64,000 nt of DNA, from the NCBI GenBank assembly GCA_033557465.1, contig CM066047.1, positions 4,526,001-4,590,000 on the forward strand, read 5' to 3'. Numbering within the stretch: the stretch's first letter is position 1; each line of letters begins with the position of its first letter. The stretch comes from Ichthyophis bannanicus. Its lineage: Eukaryota > Chordata > Amphibia > Gymnophiona > Ichthyophiidae. Below, one piece after another: positions 54,867 through 64,000 of this stretch. The position numbers were made by a program, and so were the translations under genes. The notes below the pieces were generated by a model. It searched no databases. It worked only from the letters and a program-made list of their open reading frames with translations, and was not told where the DNA came from.

Positions 54867-56200
54867 TCTAAAGATAGATGCCTGCAGTGAGCAGACAGAG
54901 CTATGCATATCAGGACATTCACATGGAGATGTGAAGGGAAACGATTCATCTAAGAACGAGGTGGTGAAACCTACTTGAGAAGATATATAGAGAATCTATT
55001 CCCCCAGAGATGATGGTAAAGGAATGCTATCCAGTGAATTACCAGGATGGTTACGTGAAAAAACAGAGGATAATATCAGTCTGTAAACAGCAAGTCCGGA
55101 GTCCTGTGGAACTCCAGCATGGTAAAAGGACAGAAACGCATAGGATAAGATACCAGGTTGACCTACGTGAGGGACAAAGGAGGTATCATGCGTTTTTCAG
55201 ATTAATATGTGCTGTCCTTGAAGTGATAGGATACCATGAGGACAAGCTGCAAGAAAAAAAAAAAAAAAAAGAAAAGAGTATATTCCCTAAGGAATGGGAG
55301 AACTCTTAGATTTTCACGTGGAGAAGGCGTATGTCTTTTTCCCTCTTTTTTTTTTTTTTTTTAAAAAGAAGATAGCAGGATATGAAGAACCCTCACAGTC
55401 ATAGGGGATGACTGAGGAAGCATTTTTCAACCATGATGGATAGCCATTAGAGAAAAACTCTATGCTCTCTAGCAAGGGCCCATAGTGGAAAGCTTCTCAG
55501 TAGGATTGCAGAGAGCATTATGCAGGAGAACTGGGATGTAGAACTGGCTGATGGAGAAAACTGACAGACACGTCCACTACGTTGCCAAACCCAGAGATTG
55601 GAGATGGCAAGGGTAAAAGATAGTGCAAGAAGCCTGTAGTGAAAAAGCTTATCCAAGAAAGATGTAGAAAACTGTCTTGGAATCACTACTAAGGCCAGAC
55701 AGGAGTGGTGGAAGACAAGACTGGGACTTGTGGAAAAGTACCTGCAGTCAAGCACTGGACTCCTGCATGGGCAGCTACTGAATAGGACAACAGAGAGAGT
55801 CAGTCTGTGTCAAACAGAGAGAACAGACTGAACAAAGAGCAAGCTGTCTCTGTCTGCAGAGCTGCCTAGATAAAGAAGGGAGTTTACTCAGGAGAAGAAA
55901 CTACAGTGAAAAGAAAGACAGAAAAGTCTTTCAATGGTATGGTACCACTCTTACAGGGGAAACCCTGGCAAAGAGGGTAGAGGGAAAAGCTGAATGAAAA
56001 AATGCATGCTAGTACAGAGAAACTATCATGTGATAGTTGCTAACCTCTCTTCTAGTCAGGAAGAGGTGGAAAACTCTGTAACTTATAGACATGAATAGCC
56101 TGACAGTTCAGCATAGTGAAGAGTAACTGGATTTCCTGAGAATAGGAATCCTTGAGCAGAGTTTTGAATGGAAAAACAGTGAAAACTTCTGCTGAAAAGA
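53823..56200 (-). mobile_element. DIRS-4 body, decayed
   Basis: No readable domain. Homologous to 38544-40624 and 60710-63460. Includes the RNase H-like remnant near 55460-55530 (ctctctagcaagggcccatag). Confidence 0.65.
54683..54864. repeat. Microsatellites in the DIRS-4 body
   Basis: tatg repeats (54683-54702), ctatat repeats (54703-54724) and a TA run of about 47 bp (54818-54864). The short frames over these are artefacts. Confidence 0.95.
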
Positions 56201-56249
56201 ATTAACTGTAGTTATAAAAAGATTAATCAGAAACCTATGGTTACTGTGG

Positions 56250-56870
56250 TTATTCAGCCTGGCTAGAGTTTGGATTCTTCAGACCAGGGCGAGACTTCCC
56301 CTGCTTGGGAACATCCGAATGATGGGCAGGAGAAGAGGAAAACCTTTTTCTTTTAGGGAAAGAAGGTTTGGTAGGGCATTTCCTACCTGCTGATGAAGGA
56401 GAGGGCTTAGGATGGCCCTCAGAAACAGGAAAGTCAGTGGAGCAATGAGCAACCTGACGTAAGGACTCCTTATTGAAGAGATTTTCTCCAGTACAAGGAG
56501 TATTACCCAGTCTTTGTTGTGCCCATCTACTCAAGTCTGAAGCTTGGAGCCAGGCTTTACGACGTGCTCCTATGGCTATAGCAGAAGTTCTGCTAACAGA
56601 CTCAAAAGAGTCTAGGGAAGCATGAGAAAGAAACCAAGAGATATTTTGGCTATGACTAAGTAGTAAGGAAAAGTCTGCAGCCTTGGGTTCTGATAGAAAA
56701 GGAGACAAAAGAGATAATTTCTTTGTGATCTCCTGAAGGGATAGACTCATATAGAAAATATAGGAGAGAATCCTTGTTGCCAGCATAGATGTTTGGAAGG
56801 TTTGACGTCCAAAAGCATCCAGTGTTCTAGATGCACGCCCTGGCGGGAAAGAAGAATGTTTTTTCTTGCT
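56250..56870 (-). pseudogene. DIRS-4 gag, C-terminal part
   Basis: The frame 56786-56250 contains ILSYIFYMSLSLQEI, DSFESVSRTSAIAIGARRKA and WAQQRLGNTPCTGENLFNKE, closely following DIRS-A and DIRS-5. The rest of gag lies beyond the inserted L2 LINE. Confidence 0.75.
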
Positions 56871-58955
56871 TCTTATGTTTATGTTTATTTGATAAAAAAC
56901 CGCCTTTCTAAAATAACCAAGGCGGTGTACAATTAAAACAAATTCAGTAAAAGAAGGCCAAAGGCCAGCGAAAAGGAATAGAAATGTACAATCTCAAAAA
57001 GGACAGCAGGGAAAAGGAGGCAGGACAAGACATGACAACATGGGGAAACATCAGAAGGAGAAAAGGATAGGGGATAGTGAAGTCACACAAAAGGAGAGGG
57101 AAGATTAAACGCTAGGGAAAACAGGTGGGTCTTGAGGTTTTGTTTAAAAACATTGTATTGGGGTTCTTAACGGAGGGAGGAGGGGAGAGCATTCCAGAGG
57201 GTGGGACCAGTAAAGAAAAAAGCAGAGGAACGAGTGGATTGCAAATGAGCGCGGGAGGGGGAAGGCAATGTGAGACGGTTAAGGTGAAAAGAGCGAGGAG
57301 TATATTTGGGAGAGTGAAAGTAGAGAAGATCTGATAGGTACTGGGGGGTGCTGTCATGGAAGGCTTTATGAACTAGAGTTAATAATTTGAAAGTGGTGCG
57401 GAAGGGAACAGGCAACCAGTGAAGATGAAATAGTTGAGGAGTGATATGGTCACGGAGGGAGGTATGTGTAAGGAGGCGTGCTGCAGTATTTTGGATTCGT
57501 TGAAGACGAGTCAGTTGGATTTTGGGAAGACCGATGAAAAGTGAATTGGAAAAATCCACACGGGACATAACAAGGGAAAGCACCAGGGTGGTGAGGGCAG
57601 AGGGGGAAAGAAAAGGACGAACGGAGCGGAGTTGACGAAGAAAAAAAAAAGATGTTTTGGTGATATGAGAAATGTGCGTATGAAAGGATAGATCACAATC
57701 AAAGTGTACACCAAGATATCGGAAAGTAGAGACCAAAAGTACAGGGGAGCCAGAGAAAGAGGGGGCTATTGAAAGGGAAGGATCACCGTGAGAGAACCAA
57801 ATAGCAATAGTCTTGGTCAGATTTAGATGAAGACAGTTGAGTGTTAACCAGTTTGCCACGGCTGAGAGGCAAGAATCCAATGCAGTAAGATCAGGGCAGG
57901 AGGGTGAAGTGTGATGGAGTAACAGGATGTCGTCAGCATAGAAGAAAGAAGAGAGGCCAAACTGTTGTATTAGGGAAGCAAGAGGGGCTAGGAAGAGGTT
58001 GAAAAGAAGCGGTGCAAGGACAGAACCTTGAGGGACCCCACAAAGAAGACGGTGGGGGTCGGAAGGGGGAGTAGAGGATGAGGAAGGGAGAACCGAGCAA
58101 GACCGAGAAGAGAGAAAAGAGTGGAACCAATGGTGGACTGTGCTACAGAGACCCGTGTCCCGTAGACGTTGAAGAAGGGAGCGATCGACCAAGTCAAAAG
58201 CTGCAGAGAGATCCAGAGCAACCGCCACCGAGATGTCACCACGATCATGTGCTACATGTAAAGCATTCGTGAAAGCCAAAAGGACAGTTTCGACGCTGTG
58301 ACCCTGACGGAACCCAGACTGACGAGGGTGAAGAAAATTAATGGATGCAAGGTGATGGGAGAGTTGAGCAAAGACGTATTTCTCCAATAGTTTAGAGAGA
58401 AAAGGGAGATTAGAGACAGGACGATAGTGAGCAGGAAGTAGAGGGTCTAATGAGGGGTTTTTCAGAATGGGGCGTATTAGAGTGTGCTTCCAGGGTGTAG
58501 GAAAAGTCCCGGTGGTCAAACTAGAGTTAAACATGGTGAGAATATAGGGAAGGAGCCCAAGGGAAGGGGTAAGAAGCCACGAAGAAGGAATAGGATCAAG
58601 TATACAGAAGGTCTTCTTAGACGAGGAAATAAGACGATGGAGTTCGGGTGCTGTGATTGGGTCAAAAGACGCCCAAAAGTGAGAAAGCTGCGAAATAGGT
58701 GGGGGAGAGGGAATGGGGGGGGGGGGAGGAAATCGGAGCAGGGCAAGAGGGCAGAGACGCTCTCAGAGATGCTACCTTATCACTAAAAAAGGAAGCTAAC
58801 TGTGCAGGAGGGGGGGCAGGCTGAGATGAAGAATCAGACGATGGGGCATGTAGGGAGATAAGGGATTGGAAAGTAGAATAGAGGTGCTGAGTCTGGTTTG
58901 GAGCGTTAGAAATGGCATTAGAGAAATAAGTGCGTTTAGCATTGTGAACCTGAGG
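56871..58955 (-). mobile_element. L2-clade LINE inserted in DIRS-4 gag
   Basis: The minus-strand 3' end at 56871 has the hairpin accgcctt...aaggcggt, then a short tail. The 5' end is truncated near 58955. The flanking gag sequence (gaatgttttttcttgct and cctcattgctgattccac) is nearly contiguous in DIRS-A near 46850-46885. Confidence 0.87.
57167..58534 (-). pseudogene. L2-clade reverse transcriptase, 5'-truncated but open
   Basis: 455 open codons. RT motifs: YRPVSNLPFLSKLLEKYV near 42, SGFRQGHSVETVLLAF near 73, ALDLSAAFDLVDRSLLQRL near 102, CGVPQGSVLAPLLF near 165, catalytic FFYADDILLL near 200. The C-terminal block is RVDFSNSLFIGLPKIQLTRL and LWNALPSSLR. The endonuclease half is absent. An upstream stretch in line with it (58534 to 58955, KRTYFSNAISNA) gives the linker, so the piece is a dead-on-arrival copy rather than a decayed one. 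Confidence 0.87.
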
Positions 58956-60312
58956 ACCTTCCTCATTGCTGATTCCACTACAATGGAATGATGGGGAAGA
59001 TGGGGAAGTTGAGGCTTTTGAAATCCTGGAGAGGGGGGCACCTGATACAGAAGATCAGTTGCTGTAGGAGGTGAAGAAACCCTTAAAGGTTTTTCCCATA
59101 CCCTCAGAAGAAGATTCTGCAAAGAGTGATGTAAAGGAAGCATTATAACTTCCTTTTCTGCAGAAAAATCCTGAGAAGACTCATAGCCAGGGATAGGAAT
59201 ATTAAGGAAGGTTGCCATGTCAAGGAGAAATTTCTGAAAGGAAGGATCTCCGATGGGAACCATCCCTGGACAGGATAAACCTGAAAAGGAAGCCTGGGCA
59301 CCGGAGGATGTACCTGTCCGGTGCAGCACAGGATTTGTAATGGATGGATACTGGAACTGGCAATTATGAGTTGAGACAGTCAGTAGTGCATCATCCATGC
59401 CAGGTATAGACTCCAGACTAGGTATAGAAAGGAGCGATCCGAGTGAACCAAGCATGGAAGGAGCTGGTCCCGATGATACTGCCGGTACCAACATTGATAC
59501 CGATACTGGTAGCTGTGCCGGAATCGCCGAAGCAGGCAGCGGAGGCTGCTCAAACAGTACCGAGGAAACTCAAAAGTCTCGGTGACTATCCTCGGTACCG
59601 CGCATCTGGAATCTGTGCGTGTCGGTTCCGAGACTCGTCGGTACCCAGTCTTCTAGACTAGATATCGATTCTAGACTTGGCATCAAAGGAAGCGAATCGA
59701 TCGATGCATGTCGAGATGGTACCGGCGTCAGGGGTCGTATCGACGGTGCCGATACCGGAAAGTCAATCTGGGTATCGATCGGTCCCGAAGGTACCAAGTA
59801 CACCAGATGACGATCCCTGGTGAGGAGTAAATCGCTCAACACCAGTGCCGATGCCGGGTTATCGGTACCGCTCGAAGCGGATGCCACTCCCGAGCATGGC
59901 TCAGGTATGTTCTGTGAGGGGTGAGCCCCAGGAACAACCTGAAACCCCTGAAATGCTTTGGAGCCCGAAGACTCCCGCCGGGGTTTTAATGCCAATGGGT
60001 TCTTGAGGGCAAGGCTGGGGCCGTCAGCATGCTTAGCATGAGATATACCACTCAAGGATTGGCTAGTCTTAACAGACTGTTTGTGGGTTACCTGATCCCG
60101 TAGAGAAGAAATGGCCGGTGCCCTGACATAGGGAGGGTAAACGGTATCGAGGGAAACTCAAAATAGAGAATCTCTTCTCACAGCGTTGAAGCCTGACGGT
60201 TCAGGGGAAAAAGGGTCAGGACCCAAACAGGTTAGACACCAGTTATTGGAGTCTAAAAAGAAAACTGTATTTCCACAGTGAAGACACTTCTTAGGAGAAG
60301 GCAGCTCCATGA
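58956..60312 (-). pseudogene. DIRS-4 gag, N-terminal and middle part
   Basis: The start is near 60312 with KKCLHCGNTVFF and WCLTCLGPD, a complete CxxC...CxxC zinc-ribbon-like motif. The frame 60055-59570 follows (SMPSLES-like SLPLMPSLESISSLED repeats), then 59494-58956 (IPSLESIPGMDDAL; LPLHHSLQNLLLRVWEKP). Frames change near 60060-60200 and near 59540. Continues beyond the L2 insertion at 56870. Confidence 0.72.
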
Positions 60313-60519
60313 TGGAGAGGCCTTATAGGCCCAAAAATTTTAAGACAAAAACTGAGGGAACTGTCCCTCAGTTTGAGAAAAAGAAAAGCAAAAAAACTCC
60401 ACCGGCGGTACCGGTGGCGGCAGGAAAACAGCTGCGACCACAAGAAAACAAGAATTAAAGAAAAAAGTTTCTGCGGTGACAGGAAGACGTCCTGCCGGCT
60501 CCGTGGAAAAACGAAAACT

Positions 60520-60677
60520 GAGGAGAGACAGTTGGAAAGGTGGGAAGGCAGCACGCAGGCGCTGAGGGATGCTCCCAAAGGCTTTCTGATTGGACGCTAG
60601 GGAGCGTTCCCGCGCAGGCTGCGTCGGTGCCAACGTACCCGTATGTGAAGACTCAATTCCTGCTTGTTCCTGGAGAT
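60520..60677. repeat. DIRS-4 right inverted terminal repeat
   Basis: Inverse of 53490-53645. The last bases tgttcctggagat meet DIRS-5 sequence at once. Confidence 0.87.
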
Positions 60678-61529
60678 TGAGTCTTCACATATGGGGACTC
60701 CCAAGCTAAGATGTCTGGAGCCCTAGCATGGTGAGGATGGGAACATGCTACACTTCATATGGCCAGGCATCCTGAGGATGGAGGGTAGGAGTTGAAAAAA
60801 AGAGGAGCTGTAGGAAAAACAGCTAATCTAAGGACTACAGGTAAAGAGTCCTTGTAGGTATGATAATTACCATGAAAAATATTGACATGAACACACACAA
60901 TATGGTTCTCACCTACTGGATTGCAGGAAGTAGAGAGGCTGATGGAGTCTACTGGAGATACAGTAGAGGAATCTTCAAGGTGACTTCACTGAAGTGAAGG
61001 CGAAGGTCCAAATCTGGATTTGACAGGTGACCCAGGTGTCAACTGGGGTAGTAGAAAAAACGTCAGGTCTTTAGTGGAAGCTTTATGGAAAAAGCTAGGA
61101 ACTCTTTTGGATACAGAGTTAGTAACATTTAGGAACAAAAGAGGAAGACTGACTGATTTGGACAACTAGCCCAGTCCTGGAGGGAAGAAGGGGTATGGAA
61201 AAAAGCCCATATTCCCAAGGAGGACAACTGTCTGAAGGGCTGAAAGTTCAGATCTACTGAAGATACAATCTGTCTTTCCTATCTGTTGAGAGATAGGAAA
61301 GAGAGAGTGAAGCATGGAGCTTCAGGGTTACCCAGACGTAGGGTTAAAGTAGAAGCTGTCAGTACCATAGTAGTGGTTGTGTGCATAATACTCCAGACAT
61401 ACTGAGGGACAGTATGAACATATGCAAGCCTACTGTCTGGAAGCTATAGGAAGGTAAAACCTTTATAAGCATAGACAGTTAGAGAGATAAGTATGTAAAT
61501 ACATATCTACCTATAAGGAAGCATCTCGA

Positions 61530-61970
61530 CACACACACATACATATATATACATATACACATACATATATATACATACATATACATATACACATACATAT
61601 ATATAAACATACATATACATATATATACATACATATACATAAACATACATATACATATATATATACATATACATACACATATACATACATATACATACAC
61701 ATATACATACATACACATACACATACACATACACATACATACACATACATACACATACATACACATACACATACATATATACATACATATATACATACAT
61801 ACATACATATATACATACATACATATATACATATATACATACATATATACATACATACATACATATATACATACATATATACATACATATATACATATAT
61901 ACATACATATATACATACATACATACATATATACATACATACATACATATATATATATATATGTGTGTAT
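61530..61970. repeat. Long ACAT/ATAC microsatellite in the DIRS-5 body
   Basis: About 440 bp of interleaved catacatata, tacacatac and tata words. All frames over it (Met/Tyr/Val/Cys-rich) are artefacts. Confidence 0.97.
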
Positions 61971-63472
61971 GTCTATAGTGAGATCTGGAGGGGCATAAGA
62001 TATGCACACGCAGCTTACAGACATATGTATCTATAGAGCAGTATATAGAAATATATACATCATACATGTATATAGATTTCTAAGATAAATGTCTGCAACT
62101 AAGCAGATAGAGACATACCTATAAGAACATTCACATGGGAGATGTGAAGGATAAAGATTCATCTAATAACAAGAAGGTGGAACCTACTTGAGAAGATGTA
62201 TAGAGAATCTATTCCCCCTGGCTAAGATGGTGCAGGAATGCCATTCAGTGGAATAACCAGGATGGTTGCGTGAAAAACAGAGGATAATATCAGTCTGTAA
62301 ACAGCAAGTCCGGAGTCCTATAGAACTCTCGCATGGTAAATGGACAGAAACGCATAGGATGAGATACCGGGTTGACCCACTTGAGGAACAAGGGGGGGCG
62401 GGGGGATATGATGCGTTGTTAAATTAAATATGTGCTGTCCATGAAGGATTAGGATACCATGAGGACAAACTGCAAGGAAAAAGAGCAGTTTTTCTGTAGA
62501 AAACTGGGTAAGTCTTTAGACTGTCACATAGAGAAGGCTTATGTCCTTTATTAAAAGGAAACAGAAGGGTGTAAAGAACCCCTACAGTCATGGGGAATGA
62601 CTGAGGAAGCCTTTTTCAACCATATAGGATAGTAATTAGAGAAAAAAATCCACATGCTCTCTAGCAAGGGCCCATAGTGGAAAGCTTCTCAGCAGGATTG
62701 CAGAGAGCATTATGCAGGAGAAATGGGAAATAAAACTGGCTGTTGGAGAAAACCAGCTGCCACCTTAGTTATGCTGCCAATTCCAGAGATATGGAGATGA
62801 CAGAAAAGAAGCGATAGGGATTTTCCAAGATAGATGAGCACTATCTTGGAAGCACTACTAAGACCAGAAAAAGTGGTGGAAGACAAGACTGGAACTCGTA
62901 GAATGTACCAGTAGTCCAATGACTGGAACTCTTGCATCGGCAGCTGCTGAACAGAACAGCCGAGAGAATCCTTCTGTTTGTAACAGAGAGAACAGACAGA
63001 ACAAGAGGAGAAAATCTTGATCATGTCTGATGAGCTGCCCAATGAAAGCAGGGAGGTAACTCCAGAGAAAAACTCTACACTGGAAAGGAAAGGAAGACTA
63101 GAAAGGCTAAGAAAGCCTTCCAGTCGTATAGTACCCCCCCGTACAGGGGAAGCCCTGGAAACGAGGGTAAAGAAAAATAGGAGCTGAAGGGAGACTTGCT
63201 ATATGGTAAGTCTGTAGAAGGAAAAAATTCATGGTGGTACAGGGAAACTATCATGAGATAGTTGGCAAACCTCTCTGCATGGTAGGAAGAGGAGGAAACC
63301 CTGTGACCCACAGACATGAATCTCCTGACAGCTCAGCCTACCTGAGAGCAAGTGGATGTCCTGGAAACAGGAATCCAAGCGTAGAGTTCGAAATGAAAAA
63401 ACAGTGAAAAAACTTCTGCTGAGAAGAAGTGAACTGAATGTCATAAGAGATCCATTGGAACCCCATTGAGGG

Positions 63473-64000
63473 TTAATTTTCCTGGCTTGAGTTTGGATTC
63501 TTCAGATCAGGGCGAGGCTTCCCCTGTTGGGGAACATCTGTATGATGGGCAGGAGAAGAATAAAACCTTCTTCTTTTAGGGAAAGAAGGTTTGGTAGGGC
63601 ATTTCCTACCTACTGGGGAAGGAGAAGGCTTAGGATAGCCTTCAGAAACAGGGAAGTCAGTGGAGCAATGAGCAACCTGACGTAAAGACTCCCTATTGAA
63701 GAGATTTTCTCCAGTACAAGGAGTATTACCCAGTCTTTGCTGTGCCCATCTGTTCAAGTCTGAAGCTTGGAGCCAGGCTTTACGTCGTGCCCCTATAGCT
63801 ATAGCAGAGGTTCTGCTAACAGACTCAAGAGTCAAGGGAAGCCCGAGAAAGAAAGCAAGATATATTTTGGCTATGACTAAGAAGTAAGGAATAGTCTGCA
63901 GCCTTGGGCTCTGATAGAAAAGGAGACAAAAGAGATAATTTCTTTGTGACCTCCTGAAGGGATAGACTCATATAAAAAATATATGAGAGAATCCTTGTTG
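63473..64000 (-). pseudogene. DIRS-5 gag, C-terminal part, cut by window end
   Basis: The frame 63835-63473 reads RTSAIAIGARRKAWLQASDL and WAQQRLGNTPCTGENLFNRE, with a stop at 63473. Upstream, the frame continues after a small change near 63835 (a lost codon base in actcaagagtcaagg against actcaaaagagtcaagg in DIRS-A) to the window edge. Confidence 0.7.

Larger units (their letters stand above)
53451..60677 (-). mobile_element. DIRS-4: family-2 DIRS lacking RT/YR genes
   Basis: The left end is agcacag at 53451 and the right end ggagat at 60677. The ITRs are clearly paired (shared catccctcagcgcctgcgtg). It has an internal complementary region (53722-53812), a ~2.4-kb decayed body with microsatellites, and gag split by an L2 LINE (56871-58955). 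It is inserted in DIRS-3 at 53450/53451. Confidence 0.85.
60678..64000 (-). mobile_element. DIRS-5: family-2 DIRS without left ITR, runs off the window
   Basis: It begins tgagtcttcacatatgggga, the point midway through the internal complementary region of its relatives (compare 53796), so left ITR and half of that region are absent. The body 60710-63460 is homologous to DIRS-A and DIRS-4. Gag follows at 63473 onward. Confidence 0.8.

Noticed and set aside
57112..58272. Short frames in other registers over the DIRS-4 L2 LINE
   Set aside because: Shadows of the 455-codon RT frame.
61479..62067. 180-codon Tyr/Met/Cys/Val-rich frames
   Set aside because: Translation of an ACAT/ATAC microsatellite, in three frames at once.

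Overview
The window looks like a stretch of intron from a large, transposon-rich vertebrate genome. I see no bacterial features. Two short, well-conserved exons on the minus strand (32584-32721 and 17968-18065) have consensus splice sites and compatible phase. From memory they look like the C-terminal part of QSER1 (or its paralogue PRR12). About 14.5 kb of intron lies between them, at least 31 kb of intronic sequence lies upstream, and at least 17.9 kb downstream. Almost everything else is nested retrotransposons. Abundant DIRS (tyrosine-recombinase) elements together with CR1, L2 and L1/Tx1-type LINEs suggest an amphibian; a caecilian is my best guess, but this is inference.

Layout: 1-1704, 3' part of a plus-strand L2-clade LINE. 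1705-10330, a decayed minus-strand LINE split by a DIRS element (DIRS-1, 2234-8286) with gag, RT-RNase H and YR genes. 10331-11168, a small tandem repeat and an L1/Tx1-type ORF1 relic. 11287-13800, CR1-1. 13940-20045, mostly unique intron with three hAT-like hairpin MITE copies, a foldback repeat and the 3'-most visible exon. 20046-21872, CR1-2. 21873-30870, CR1-3, interrupted by an L2-type tail (23546-23791) and by DIRS-2 (24333-30101). 30871-32583, a possible solo DIRS end, a tRNA-derived SINE and old LINE relics. Then the second exon.

33047-48857 is DIRS-A. It is interrupted by a full-length L2 LINE with an intact 1056-aa ORF and a tandem-monomer 5' region (33427-38543), and by a full-length L1/Tx1-type LINE with both ORFs intact and a 16-bp target duplication (40641-46093). 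49269-53450 is DIRS-3, a YR/RT-bearing relative with a CR1 insertion, cut by DIRS-4 (53451-60677), which itself holds an L2 LINE (56871-58955). DIRS-5 (60678 to the window end) follows directly.

The DIRS copies form two families. Family 1 is DIRS-1 and DIRS-2; family 2 is DIRS-A, -3, -4 and -5. All five copies whose left end is present (1, 2, A, 3, 4) carry inverted terminal repeats and an internal region complementary to their joined ends. That is the layout expected of elements that replicate through a circle and insert by a tyrosine recombinase. Most copies are broken by point mutations, frameshifts and nested insertions. The intact L1/Tx1 and L2 copies are the best candidates for recent activity.
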